In this document: positions 1 to 11,338 of the stretch, piece after piece
How the letters are laid out: the number at the start of each line of letters is the position of its first letter
Numbering within the stretch: the stretch's first letter is position 1
Assembly: GCA_963920765.1 (NCBI GenBank)
Contig: OY987251.1
Span: 12,837,219-12,901,218 of the forward strand
Source of the DNA: Ulota crispa
Taxonomy: Eukaryota; Streptophyta; Bryopsida; Orthotrichales; Orthotrichaceae
Direction of reading: 5' to 3'
Length of the DNA stretch: 64,000 nucleotides
Notes under the pieces: generated by a model
Told to the model about the DNA's origin: nothing
Databases searched by the model: none
What the model saw: only the letters and a program-made list of their open reading frames with translations
Translations under genes and position numbers: made by a program

Positions 1-26
1 TAACCATGTTGATCTTGACTTGAATT

Positions 27-222
27 GACAATTTCCATTAAAAGTAGAGTTTTCAGCTGAATTGACATAGAACTTTCTAATTTTAAGTTAGTTCTGAAAG
101 GTTTTATTGCAATTTAGCTCGACTCGAGCTAAATAGCAATAAAACCTTTTGTTGAATTTCCTTTCAAATACCTCTCAATTCAATGAAAATCTCCCATTTT
201 AATGAATATGGTGTTTTACTTT
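27..222. repeat. Fold-back repeat with a perfect-core hairpin
   Basis: The core (97-149) is an inverted repeat of about 26 bp per arm with almost no loop, running from AAAGGTTTTATTGC to GCAATAAAACCTTT. Weaker inverted similarity continues outward: 47-67 pairs with 173-193, centred on the same point. The outer right part resembles a family A end (see 538-795). It is probably a small fold-back transposon relic. No coding potential is seen. Confidence 0.6.
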
Positions 223-537
223 GTCAATTGTCACCTATAACCAATTTTTTTTGTATTTGTCAATCATGGAACCAAAAAACACAAATATGGGTACAAAATT
301 GCAAATGTACGCCATGTCCACGGGGACAGTCAAGGTGAAGGGTATTGCTACCTTACCCATTTCTCTAGAATGTTGATTTCAGTAATCCACTGCATGCATG
401 CGTGATCGATGAACTCTAGGGCAGGCCTGATCTCTGTTGTTTTTCACGTTTTTAATACAGTGCCATACAGTTTGCTTGCAAAAAATCTCAGGTTGAAGCA
501 CTTGGGAGTTGGGAATGAAGAAGCAGAATCTTGGTTT

Positions 538-795
538 AACGGGATATTCATTAATTTGGGAATAACATGGGTCCCATTTTGTACTCCACCTCAATCCAAA
601 ATAGTTTCCTCAAACTATATTCAAAAGTATCAAGTTCAGTTTGAGCCACTAAAAATTTTTCCCTCACAAATTCCTCCTCTCAAGTGAGGACAAGCATACC
701 AAAGGGGCTTGGTTTGGGGTGATCACCCCAATCTTCCCAAATTTTCAAAAGTCCCAAAATGAACGTTTTGTCCCAGATTAATGAATATCTCAATG
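538..795. repeat. Family A MITE copy
   Basis: About 255 bp bounded by inverted ends of the type AACGCCATATTYRTTAAWTT followed by GGGAA. This family is the commonest repeat in the first 19 kb. The interior has a conserved block around CCTCTCAAGTGAGGACA and a GGTGATCACC palindrome. No coding capacity. The name 'family A' is local to this window. Confidence 0.7.
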
Positions 796-2166
796 TTTTG
801 AATTTATATGTATTTATGTTTGAAGTGTTGTGCCAAATTGATAAGATGTGTTGCTGTAGACTCACAATTGTTACAAAGATTGGGGATACGAGTGTTAAAA
901 CTTGGATTTTTGGCCTATTTAGCAGTGGTGATAGCTATTTGAGCTAGTTATGAAATCATATTTGGGATAATTGGTGGGTGATAAACCCTAAAGGACCAAA
1001 GAGCCCAATATGGCCAAAGGAGGTGCTTGGAGGTGTGAAAGTATACAAAAGATGCATTTTTAGCTCAAATTTTGGTTTGCCACTCAAGTCCAAATGGAGT
1101 TGTTAATTCAATAAAAATTTCTGATCAGCTTGTTACTCCTTGAAGCGCCTCCTTTGCTCTAGATTCTACATGGAATATGGAAAATATTCTATTTTTCAAC
1201 AATTAGGAGAAGAATCTCTTTGGGCAAACAAAGGGAGTGGCTTAGAGAGCAGATGTGATGGGTGCTCTCATGTCTCATATTGTACAAGGGAGAAGTTTGG
1301 TAATGTGGCACTTTTTTTTTCTTGATTTGGACAAGGTTTTTATAGATCTAAAGTAAGGAGCTAGTGGAATCTAGCTACTTTGAGTGACCATATCTTTTGG
1401 AGTTTTTATCCATTTGTGGAGTTTTTTTTTTTTTTTTCCATCAAGTATAACAAGACACACTCTCATAGAATCAACCATTAGGTAAATCTTTTTTTTGAGA
1501 AAACATTACAAGAAAGTCCAAAATCCGTATTTTGAACTATTGCCCAAATTGGAAAACATGAGATTCTCAACGGTGGGGATTTTGCAAATTTACTTGGATT
1601 TGAAATCAAATTTGTTGGAAACATTTGATTTATAATTGGGTATAGAATGACCGGTTAGGATTATGTGATTACTTGTTCAACTTTCCAAAAACTTGAGAAA
1701 TGTGTTGAAGGTTTCATGTTGGAGGTATGCTAAATTTTCTTAGCAAGACGCTTAGGGGTTAATAAGATTGGTAGTGATTTTTGGATGCTTGTCTAAAACC
1801 TCAGAGCTACACTAGTTCTCAACTCTTACCTACACTAAATAGGGCATTTTGGTGGCCTTAACAATTATGCTGCCTTGCTTACCTCATAACTCATTGCTTG
1901 ACCACTTGGAGGTGCATGCAACTCTCTATATAACGTTATGTAACCATATTCATTAATTTGGGAATTTTGGTGCTTTTCTGTTGGGTGTGCACTTGACTGT
2001 GTTCCAATGAAATAAGATATGTATCTCCTAGAAATATGCTCTTTGTTACCCAAAAAGCCAAGATTGAGACCTATTTGATCCACAAAATAACAATACTTCT
2101 GAAATTTTTGACAAAAAGTTCATTAACTAGTTAGGTCTAAGGTGACCTCCATAAACCTTTCTAGGT
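796..2166. other. No gene seen; AT-rich spacer with repeat fragments
   Basis: No ORF here has recognisable protein character. Positions 1858-1940 resemble the right part of family N (5553-5860 and 63554-63977), and 1942-1970 carries a family A end. The remainder is AT-rich with homopolymer T runs. Confidence 0.5.
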
Positions 2167-3096
2167 TTAACTCCTAAATCCCTGAGTGTCCCTTCGGGGG
2201 ACAAATGGGATTTCGGGCAGGTACCTACAGCCTCAATTTTTGTCTTGATTTTTTGAAACTTTTTTTGAAGATAGGAAAACACATTAGCTTTTGGGGAATA
2301 TCATTTTTATTCCAATCAATGCCCAAAAGCAAAAGTTATGCCTAGATAAGCAAAAATTTATGCAAATTGGGCAGCAAAAAAAATTTACAAAAACTTGAAT
2401 TTTTTTAATTTTTAATTTTTTTTCTCATAGGTTATATTTTTCCTACATCTGAAGCTTTGATCCATTCCATTTGGACTAATTATGAGAAAGTTATGGACAA
2501 TCTTGTTTTTTGGGCAATTCAAGCATCTTTTTGTAAAAATAACTTATAAACTCCATTTTTGAATGCAAATTTAACATTTTTTCAAAGAAAATTGTTGGAG
2601 GGGGTGAAGTTTGCTTGCTAGAACAATCTCACCATCAAGATTATTGAGTTTCAATTCCATTGCAAGGTTATTAACAACTTAAGTTTTTGTTCAATCTCAT
2701 ACCTTCTTCTACCTAATGTTTTTTTTAAGAATGGAAATTAAGTATTTTTTATTTTGATTTTTTTCCAAAGATTCTCAACTTAATTTCCCACCATATAAAA
2801 ATAAACCTCTAAACTCTATGGTGCAAAAATTTTAAGTTAAAATAGTTCAAATCAAATAGTCTAGTCATGCAAGGTGCAAAAAAGTTTGTTTTTTACACTT
2901 TGAATGCAAATATCTTGCTATCTGTGCTGTCAAAGTTTTTGAATTTTTGTCTCCACATTTTTATACTAGTCTAGTACAAGATCCTAAAATTAGATATGCA
3001 AAAAGACCCATTAAAAAAAAAAAAACTCTTTGCAATAGAAATGGCAATTTTGAGTGTCTTTTGACAAAATAAAGGCCCCAAGGATTTAGGGGTTAA
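2167..3096. mobile_element. Long TTAA-flanked non-autonomous element
   Basis: It starts TTAACTCCTAAATCCCTGAG and ends GGATTTAGGGGTTAA, so the ends are inverted and flanked by TTAA. The interior has the block 'tcggggGACAAATGGGATTTCGGGCA' (split here for length: GACAAATGGGATTT, then CGGGCA) shared with 6880, 8508, 22570, 36659 and 46439. Its length (930 bp) nearly equals the intact copy at 36659-37599 (941 bp). No ORF of note; probably mobilised by a transposase encoded elsewhere. Confidence 0.7.
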
Positions 3097-3458
3097 GTGA
3101 AGTACAGCTTGGGAATCTAGTTTTCCCAATTTAATGAATATGGCATTATAAACTAGTACAATTTCATATGGTTTACAACTTGGAAGACTCTCATTTGTTT
3201 TTGCAACATTGTTGTCGTTACCAATCCTTATTGGTGTTTGAAATTGTTTGTAATAATAATTACTGATAAAAATTAGGATATTGCTAAAGCCACACCCAAA
3301 ATTGCTAAAGTCACACCCTAAGGGCAAGGTGTACTTTGAGCACATGTACGACTTTAATGCTAATTTTTTTGATTTAAATCAAAAGATTTGTTACACCTCT
3401 ATCATTCTATGGCTATATTCAAAGAAATTTGGAAGTATTTGGATTTGAAATTGAAAAC

Positions 3459-3822
3459 AACGCCATATTCAATAATTTGGGAACTGTATTTGAATTTGGG
3501 ACATTTGAAGGTTTAAGGTGATCACTTTAAACTCAGCTCTAGGTTTAAGTAATGTTAACGCCATATTTGTTAAATTGGGAAAACGCGGTTCCCAAATTGA
3601 ACTTCACCTTAAACTCAAAAAGTTAGCTTAAACCAAATTTGAAGGTATCAGATTTGGTCCGAGCCACTAAGATTTTTTCCCTCGCAAATACCTCCTCTCA
3701 GGTGAAGACACGTGTACCAAAAAAAATGTTGCTTAAACCTAGAGCTTGGTTTAAGGTGATCACCTTAAACTTGCAGAAGTCCCAAATTTGAACAAATTTC
3801 CCAAATTAATGAATATGATGTT
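3459..3822. repeat. Family A: half copy followed by full copy
   Basis: A truncated family A copy (3459-3556) abuts a full-length one (3557-3822), which starts AACGCCATATTTGTTAAATT and ends CCCAAATTAATGAATATGAT. An isolated family A end also lies at 3097-3150. Confidence 0.7.
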
Positions 3823-3996
3823 TGTTTCATTTGGTACACATGCCCTCACCTGAGAGGATGAAATTTGCGAGGGCAAAAATCTTAGTGGCTCCGATTGAAT
3901 CTGATACTTTTGAATCTGATTTAAGATAGTTTTTTTGGGGTTAAGGTGAAATTCAATTTGGGAACTGCGTTTTTCCAATTTACTGAATATGGCGTT
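3823..3996. repeat. Family A partial copy, opposite orientation
   Basis: It has the interior and right end of family A (ends CCAATTTACTGAATATGGCGTT at 3975-3996) directly after the previous copy and inverted relative to it. Confidence 0.6.
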
Positions 3997-4045
3997 AAAC
4001 ATAAGATTTTTGAATTACTCAAAGCAAAAACACATCAAAAAAACA

Positions 4046-4296
4046 AATGCCATATTTGTTAGATTGGAAAAAACGGAGGTACTATTTTGTACTCCTCCTT
4101 AAACCCAAAAAGTTACATTAAACCAGATGCAAAGGTATTAAGTTCAATTTGAGCCACTAAGTTCTTTTCCCTCGCAAATTCATCCTCTCAGGTGAGGCCA
4201 CGTGTACCAAAAAAATGCTAGAGCTCATATTAAGGTGACCACTTTAATCCTTCAAAAGTCCCACTTTGTAAGCTTTTTCCCAATTTAACGAATGGG
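4046..4296. repeat. Family A MITE copy
   Basis: It starts AATGCCATATTTGTTAGATT and ends TTTTTCCCAATTTAACGAAT, with the family's conserved interior. This is the fourth family A copy within 0.9 kb, so the family inserts preferentially next to or into itself. Confidence 0.65.
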
Positions 4297-5552
4297 CAAT
4301 GGCACAATTAGGGTACCCAAAATGGATTGCTTAACTTTGATTTGGCCATACCCATGATACTTTTGCTATTTATTACATCTTCCTAGATAGTGCTTTGCTA
4401 TTTATATTTTGGCAAGAAGTTGCTTATACTTGTAGATTAGTAGAAAAAAAATACATTTTTTCAAATGATGAATGTTATCATGTCTAAATGAGCGATTATG
4501 TGAGAAGTTCTGGAATTGTCTCATTTCATAAAAATGAAGTAAAGGACTCATCCGAACTACAAGTTTGGTTAGTAGGAATTAGGTCAATGCATTTATAGTT
4601 GTGCAAGCTTCTACAGTCCATGAATTTGAAGTGTATTAGTCCATACATTATTAAAACTAGTTGTTATGAATTCTTTTAGGGACACTTTCATGCAAGTTTT
4701 TCCACGTTCAATAAAGAACATTAAAATTTGTAATTTTTTTTAAAGTGGCAAAAGCATACACATATACTTGTTTCTAGGTGCACATATGGTCAAAATTATT
4801 AAAATGTTAATAATTCATTTTAGGGAGCCAGTACAAATTACAAGTCAAAAAAAGTTTAGATTAGGACATTTAGGTTCTAATCACTTTTATGGTGAGAAAA
4901 AAAATCAAGAAATTCCTTTTGATGGAAGGAATACTTTCTAAATGAATGTCTTAACATAAGGAAAACTTAAGAAAAATGTTTCATCACCTGCAAGTTCAAA
5001 CTTTTACCTAAACAAAAATAATTCAAACTCCTCAGGAAAGAGTCATTTTTGGAGGTCCAACAGGCCCTTTCAGGGGTACCCTGATCGTGCCATCACCCAA
5101 ATATGGCATTAACATAAAAATATAGCAAGGATGCAATAAAAATAAAATAAATAAATTATATTTGTTCTTCTATCTTTCAAGGAGATGGTAAATGGTAACA
5201 CCATGATTGAATGAACAATGAACCACTTGAATAAATAAAAATAACATTAAATTCTCAAATTGCACACTCACATGGTGTGATTTTAGCAATTTTGGGTGTG
5301 ACTTTAGCAGTTCCTTAAAAATTATTGCAGTATCAGTGAGTATTTATATATAGTGTAGAATGCAACACAAATGCGCTATTTAGGTTCTTTGAGTAACTAA
5401 TACTTTTGTGGATTTGAAATACCATAATAGAGCGACAGAAAGTCAGACGCTTGGGCCAACAAAAACGGGACTACAGGCCGGTAACTGTCTCCACCGCCGC
5501 TACACCCGCACGGGAGGATGGCTACAGTCAGCAACACAAAGTTGGGTTTACA
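4297..5552. other. No gene seen; spacer with one end of a distant inverted repeat
   Basis: Mostly AT-rich sequence. Positions 5274-5310 (GGTGTGATTTTAGCAATTTT and following) are the inverted counterpart of 3288-3322, so the 2 kb between may be the inside of an older composite element. A GC-richer patch at 5430-5540 (gccggtaactgtctccaccg) is unlike its surroundings; I cannot identify it. Confidence 0.4.
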
Positions 5553-5860
5553 TTAAAATAGTGCATTTAGGTTGCCTCACTCTAATTTTTTGACATTTTA
5601 TACTGTACAGATACGTAATAATAATACAGTAATTGTCATCTATAATTACTGCAATAAACAATTGTGTTAACAACGATAAGGACTTGGCAACAACAAATAT
5701 GTTACAAAAAAAATAGATAAACATTGTTGAGATTGTAGAGTGTAAACCATGTGAAAATCTTAGTATTTAAAGAGTTGCATGCACCTGTAAGTGTCAAACA
5801 ATGAGTCAAGTAACTTTCCACACAAGGGCAACCTAATTGTCAAGGCAACCTAAAGGCTAA
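5553..5860. mobile_element. Family N inverted-repeat element
   Basis: The left end is AATAGTGCATTTAGGTTGCC and the right end GGCAACCTAAAGGC is its inverted counterpart. The same element lies at 63554-63977, and fragments lie at 1858-1940 and 44690-44830. Non-coding. Confidence 0.6.
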
Positions 5861-5870
5861 AACACCATAT

Positions 5871-6116
5871 TTGTTAAATTGGGAAAAAGTGCACATTTTG
5901 GGATTTTTGCAAGTTGTACATGATCATGTATAACTGAGCTCAGCATTTTTTTTTGTACACGTGCTCTCACTTGAGAGGAGGAATTTGCGAGGAAAAAAAT
6001 CCTAGTGGTTCAGATTGAATCTGATACCTTCAAATTTGGTTTGTAGTGACTATTCAAGATCAAGGTGAAGTACAAAATGGGACCACGTTTTTTCCCAATT
6101 TAACAAATATGGTGTT
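5871..6116. repeat. Family A MITE copy
   Basis: It runs from AACACCATATTTGTTAAATT to CCAATTTAACAAATATGGTGTT, about 246 bp, with the standard interior inverted relative to 4046-4296. Confidence 0.7.
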
Positions 6117-6879
6117 CTAAATGCAGTATTTAGTGTAAAGTAGGTAGCTCAAATTGCATTCCCTCTCAGATAAAGCATCCCATAGGTAGCTCAAGAATGG
6201 ATATGAGGTGGTTCTTGAATAGACCCTCCTTATCCATAAAAGTAAACTAAGGTGTTTTCTAGTGCAAGAGCCAATCACACTCCTTGATTTCACCTCATCT
6301 CTTTATAAGTTGCAAGGGAACGGTTAAGGGAGACCTAGAGTCACAAATAGGTGCCTACTATAGAAAACTTTGAAAATTCATCAACAATTTAGTAATGCTT
6401 CTAAAAATATGAAAAAAATTGTGTTAAATTTGACATCCATTTCTCTTTATCCGAAATTTAGACAAAAAATCTTCATGTCTTTGAAAGGCCATGAAAAGGT
6501 AGATAATCTCTTAATTCCTAAACGCCCATGAGGACGTTTTCCATCCTTTGGCTCTAAAAAAACATTTTGTACAATAGAAAAAGTTGTTTTTCATTTGTTT
6601 TTTTTCTAGAGTGACCGTAAACACATGATCCATCAATCCATCACAGAAGGCAAATAATAATCTTATCAAATATGCTCATATTTTTAGGTAACCCAAATTG
6701 TGAGAAAATTCAAAATTATGGTGTTAGGTCCTAAGCTGCCTTTATTGCAATTTTCATGAGGTTGGCATACACTATTGACTTTTGAAACTTTTAAAAGCAA
6801 TACTATTGGTGCCCATCTATCAAAACACTATTGAAGCTACAGTACAAACACTGCTGAAGCTATAGTGTGGGCAAGCCAT
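6117..6879. other. No gene seen; contains degraded element
   Basis: Positions 6500-6790 (from CCTAAACGCCCATGAGGACG) resemble, in inverted orientation, the element at 36047-36354 in VPS36 intron 4. The rest is AT-rich with no coding signal. Confidence 0.4.
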
Positions 6880-7553
6880 GGCTACCTAGCAGACGGCCTA
6901 GCTGTCCCCTTGGGGGACAAATGGATTTCGGGCATGTACATATAGCTAATCTGGTTTTTGTGATTTTTTAAACTTTTATGGAAGGTGGGGAATTCCAAGA
7001 CCTACACAAGCATCTAATTTTTTGTCATTATGACATTTGCCAAAGAAGTTATGCAAGAATTTCTGCTGCCCAGGAGAGGGAGGGCAATCCGAGCAATCCA
7101 AGCAATCCAAGCAACCCAAAAACTTATTGAAATTTGTATTTTCTAAAAATAGAAATCTGAAATTGGTTCTTTAGATTTTTTTATATGTAGGAAGCTTTGA
7201 ATCATTCAAATGAGATGAAAGTTATGAGATGTTTTAGTTTGTGGGCAGTTATGGATTCTCTACTCTAAAATAAACTTTGAAGTCCTTTATTTTCCACAAT
7301 TTTCAATATTTTGGAAAAACTAAACTAAACCTAAGGAAGTAGATGTTTTATTACAGCATTATAACTATTGGGGTTTTCATTTTTCATTTTAATAATTAAA
7401 TTCTAAACAATTTAGTGATTTGACTCATTCTCGACTTCTTTTTACTTACTATTTTTTCCCAGGTGTTGTATAGTTCCAATTCATTTGAAAATTCTCCCAC
7501 ATATACCATATTTGGTCTTCTGCATGGAAAAATAAACCTCAACTTTGTGCAAA

Positions 7554-7961
7554 AACACAATATTCATTAATTTGGGAATTCCAGCACATTTTGGGACTTC
7601 TGGCCACATTTTCATTTCATGCCACACCCATTTTATTTCCACTCCTTCATGACTAATGCAGATATAGACATTTGTCCACTGTAAGGGAAACTATCCAAAA
7701 TGACAAAAATATGTTCAAATCAACATGACTGAATCTACAGAAATTGTCCAATTTAGTAGTTTTTTTGTCATTTTGGACACATTTAGTCAATTCAGACATG
7801 TCAATTAGGACACAATTTCTTGTAGTGGTCATCTGTAAAGAATCTATAAAGTATCAGTTGTTTTCTCACTGGTGTGCCAAACAAGATTAAGATGAGAGTT
7901 TCAGATTAAGGAGACATACAAATTGGGAATTGCCGTTTCCCAAATTAATGAATATCGTGTT
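7554..7961. repeat. Family A MITE, split by a nested insertion
   Basis: The ends are AACACAATATTCATTAATTT and CCCAAATTAATGAATATCGT. Its total is 408 bp; subtracting the nested 151-bp element plus 3-bp duplication leaves 254 bp, the family's normal size. Confidence 0.75.
7677..7827. mobile_element. Miniature CACTA-like element
   Basis: It starts CACTGTAAGGGAAACTATCC and ends TTTCTTGTAGTG, the inverted form of the plant CACTA terminus CACTACAAGAAA. It is flanked by a perfect 3-bp duplication GTC (7674-7676 and 7828-7830); a 3-bp duplication is the hallmark of CACTA/EnSpm. At 151 bp it is non-autonomous. Confidence 0.75.
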
Positions 7962-8233
7962 AGAGTGATTTTTCATGTAAAAGTGGTCAAAAGCTTTTGA
8001 AATTTACTAGCAATAAGGAAAAAAACCTTTTCCCTTCACCTCAGACGTAAATATCTCCCTCCTCTCCATCCAGAATGACGTGATTTTTTCCCACATGTAC
8101 CTCTTCTAGTCTAAGGCAAGATCCTATGGTTGGATTTGCAAAACAAACTTTATTTCCTACTTTTCTACTCATTCCCCTCAAAGTGGCAATTAACAGTGAA
8201 GTCACTAGAAAAAAGGGCTTGGGCCTTTAGAGG

Positions 8234-8488
8234 TTAACCCTTGAGCGCCCAGCACAAGTTCACTCAAATTCAAACCCTTTGGAACTCATTCCAATCAAAC
8301 TATCATCTAAAAGAGATCCACAAAAATTGACCGTACCAATTGGTAGTGAACATAGGTCCGGAGCTCTAAGGAAAAAGACATGTCCTTTCACCGTACCATT
8401 GAAAATTGAAAAGATTATAACCGTTAGACAAGGAAATTTTTCCAAACCGAGAGGCCATATATTGACCCCTTGGGCGCTGAGGGGTTAA
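8234..8488. mobile_element. Short TTAA-flanked element
   Basis: It starts TTAACCCTTGAGCGCCCAGC and ends GGGCGCTGAGGGGTTAA. Its left TTAA is also the right TTAA of the element ending at 8237. Relatives with the same ends lie at 21925-22173 and 49148-49385. Confidence 0.75.
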
Positions 8489-8507
8489 CCCCTTGGGCGC
8501 TGAGGGG

Positions 8508-9160
8508 TTAACCCCTAAAAGCCCACTTGTCCCTTTGGGGGACAAAATGGATTTTGGGCAGCTCCCTACAAGTAGACATTTCATCATTTTTTTTTGAAAA
8601 TTTCACACACAATGCATCCAAGGAGTAGCTTTAAGGTCCAACAATTTTTGTAACTTTTGACTACATGGTTCAAAAGTTATTGCATGAAATGCTGTTTTTT
8701 TTAAAACTCCGGGTAGCCTAGACAACTCAAAAAACTTCTTAAAATTTTTTTTTAAAGTTTTTATTTGAAATTGGTTTTTTTAGACTTATGTGTACTTGGG
8801 AAGCCATACCTACTCACAAACTAAAATGTCCCATAACTTTCATATCATCAATCAAAATTGAATAGTTCAAAGCTTCCCAAGTACACATAAGTCTAAAAAA
8901 ACCAATTTCAAATAAAAATTTTAAGAAGTTTTTTGAGTTGCCTAGGCTGCCCGGAGTTTTAAAAAAAGCAGCATTTCATGCAATAACTTTTGAACCATGT
9001 AGTCAAAAGTTACAAAAATTGTTGGACCTTAAAGCTACTCCTTGAATGCGATTTGTGTGAAATTTTCAAAAAACAACGATGAAATGTCCACTTGTAGGTA
9101 GGGAGCTGCCCAAAATCACTATTTTGCCAAAAAAACAGTGTTTGGGCCTTTAGGGGTTAA
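8508..9160. mobile_element. TTAA-flanked long hairpin element
   Basis: It starts TTAACCCCTAAAAGCCCACT and ends GGGCCTTTAGGGGTTAA. Almost the whole element is a hairpin: roughly 8515-8810 is inverted at 8870-9155, with about 60 nt of loop. Each arm is the left half of the 36659-type element, so it arose by inverted duplication of one end. Between 8488 and 8508 lies a repeated 19-bp end piece (CCCCTTGGGCGCTGAGGGG) between two TTAA sites. Confidence 0.75.
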
Positions 9161-9784
9161 GCTGTCGCTTTCCGAGCTACCTACCTTAGTTGCGGTTCAA
9201 TTTTCCTACAGCTCGGCAGCTCGGTGTCCAAGTGCGTGTGGAGCTTGGACTTCATGAAGCCCAATATAGAGAAAGTCCTTACAATGGGGCACTAGGCAAT
9301 CATTCACCGCGACAACCGGCAAAACTTCTGCTGCCCATTTTCTGCTACAATTTCGTAACTGGATTCCTGTGCACGCAGCTTTTCAGTTGCAAGCATGCAT
9401 GCATGCATGCAAAGAGAGACTCCTCGTGACCTTATAAACAATTCTGTTTACAAGCTCAGAATTCGAGCAAGCGCCGAGAGGCTTTGGAATCTGGATTCTG
9501 GAAGTGCAGTGCAGTGCACTGAGTGAAGGGGAGTGAAGGCGTGGTCACACTGGTACCATTGCCTTGGGATCTACAATACAATGCTGTATTCCACCAACAG
9601 TGGAGATTTGGCCTGTAGCGATCCAGTAATACTGGAGATTTGGCTTGTAGCTGTGTGGTGGTGGGTCTTACACCTGAATCAGATAATGCTGGGGTGAATA
9701 GTGTGAACAGTAATTCTGTATTTTGGCACAAATTTCTATTATAAATATGGTAACAAATTGCAATCATACATAACAGATGCGTTA
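9161..9784. other. GC-richer single-copy island, function unknown
   Basis: It has a GCAT microsatellite at about 9391-9411 and a TATA-like CTTATAAACA near 9431. Base composition differs from the flanking transposons and no copy is seen elsewhere in the window. It could be part of an unrecognised gene or promoter. The reading frames show no domain I know. Confidence 0.3.
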
Positions 9785-10205
9785 GGGCATCTCCACCAGG
9801 TGGTGCGAGACCCTCAAACAACATGTCTAGAGGGAAGGGATTGTTCATTGTTGCAATCTCCACTGGTGACACTAAGAGAGTCAAATTTTGAGCGGCCTCG
9901 CCAGACATGGCTGCGGGGAAGGAGAGCTGCCGAGGTTCGGAGAATTCTCAGCGCGCTTAAGATCCAGACCTCAAACAAATCGTGAATGTTGCCCTCCACT
10001 ACAAACCTGCTAGCAAGCTATTGTGTCTCACTACCCACACGCTTACATCAATCTTCGTGGCACTAGACAACCACATTTAACCCCAACGATTTTTTGACGA
10101 GTCAAAAGTGCGGGGATGGGTGGAGATCCCAGGCACTCATGTTTTGCAGGGGCCTCTCGACCACATCTGGCGCGTCTTTGAAAGTGCCAACCGGTGGGGA
10201 TGCCC
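9785..10205. mobile_element. PIF/Harbinger-like MITE
   Basis: The ends are GGGCATCTCCACCAGGTGG and, inverted, GGGCATCCCCACCGGTTGG. It is flanked by TTA on both sides (9782-9784 and 10206-10208), the 3-bp duplication of PIF/Harbinger. GGGCATCTCCA ends are common in plant MITEs. Length 421 bp. ORFs inside it are not convincing genes. Confidence 0.75.
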
Positions 10206-10861
10206 TTAACCCCTAAATGCCCAAGCGACCAGATTTAAGTCTTTGCAAAACTTTGAAGATGAATAAAACCTTATCAAATCATTAGTTTCAAGATTTTTTT
10301 TCTTTAATACAAGTTTGTTTTGAAGTCTACTTTCAACACCAAAAATCTGATTTTGAAAATGAATATTGATGATTTTTCTACTCAAGATATTGTACAAGGG
10401 TGTCCACTACAATCTTGAGTTTTCTAGTGTTGGAAGATCTTGAAAATGAGCCTCAAATACACTAGAGCTTGGAGAGAAATCCACATTAGAAATCCATTTA
10501 AAAAAAAATGTAGGGGTAGATTTTTAAAACTGTAAATTGATTAGAGTTAGGCATGTAATGACTTTAAACCTCATATTTTTATGCTGACAAACTTTTTGGA
10601 TTTGACATGTGAAATGAGGATTAGAAGATTTTAAGTCATTTTTGCAGTTTTAACACCCTTGTGTTCAAATGTTATAATCTTTCAAACTATAAGTGGTATT
10701 GTTAACTTTTCTTTTTTCATATAATCTATAATATGTTTATGTTGAATTTGTATGGTTACAGTTGAAATGAACTTGATGAAATTTTTGAAAAGGTTGATTG
10801 ATTGTTTAGTTTCATGGGAAGTCCAAGAAGCTCAGATAGGGCTTGGGCATTTAGGGGTTAA
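10206..10861. mobile_element. TTAA-flanked element
   Basis: It runs from TTAACCCCTAAATGCCCAAG to CTTGGGCATTTAGGGGTTAA, with perfectly matching ends. The 656-bp interior is AT-rich without a usable ORF. A partial relative lies inverted at about 44396-44626. Its left TTA is shared with the Harbinger MITE's duplication. Confidence 0.8.
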
Positions 10862-11081
10862 TGCAGTATTTGAGACAAGGTTTGCTCAATTGCAATTGGA
10901 AAACACAAATGTCAAGGGTTTGAGAACTTTGAGTAGTTTGCTAGCGCATCCAAATTCAAGAGGTATTTGGTTTATTTCTTCATTGTTGGTTGGATAAAGC
11001 TTGCAATGATAGGACATGGTTAAGTTTGATAGGTGGTCAACAACAACAACCTCTAGCTACAATAGCTGAATTGTAGGTGGA

Positions 11082-11338
11082 AACATGATATTTGTTAATT
11101 TGGGAAAAATCCCTCATTTTAGGACTTCTGAATTTTTCATTTTAAAATTTTTTTAGGTGATTTAAAGTGAATTTTATGATGATTTCTTGAAGGCCTCACG
11201 TCAATGATGAAATATCTTGAAAGAATTATCAAAATGTTCCCTTTAAATCACCAAAATATTCTCTCAAATACAAAAAATTCAATATCCCCAAAATCTATTT
11301 TGGGAAAGTGTTTTTCCCAAATTAACAAATATCATGTT
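11082..11338. repeat. Family A-type MITE with divergent interior
   Basis: The ends AACATGATATTTGTTAATTT and CCCAAATTAACAAATATCAT match family A, but the middle differs from the other copies. 257 bp. Confidence 0.65.

Larger units (their letters stand above)
6880..8237. mobile_element. Long TTAA-family element carrying nested insertions
   Basis: The left part (GGCCTAGCTGTCCCCTTGGG) and right part (GGGCTTGGGCCTTTAGAGGTTAA) belong to the family at 36659-37599. It is interrupted by a family A MITE (7554-7961), itself interrupted by a CACTA-like mini-element (7677-7827). Without the insertion it would be about 950 bp, the size of the intact relative. The left end is degenerate and placed approximately. 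Confidence 0.65.
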
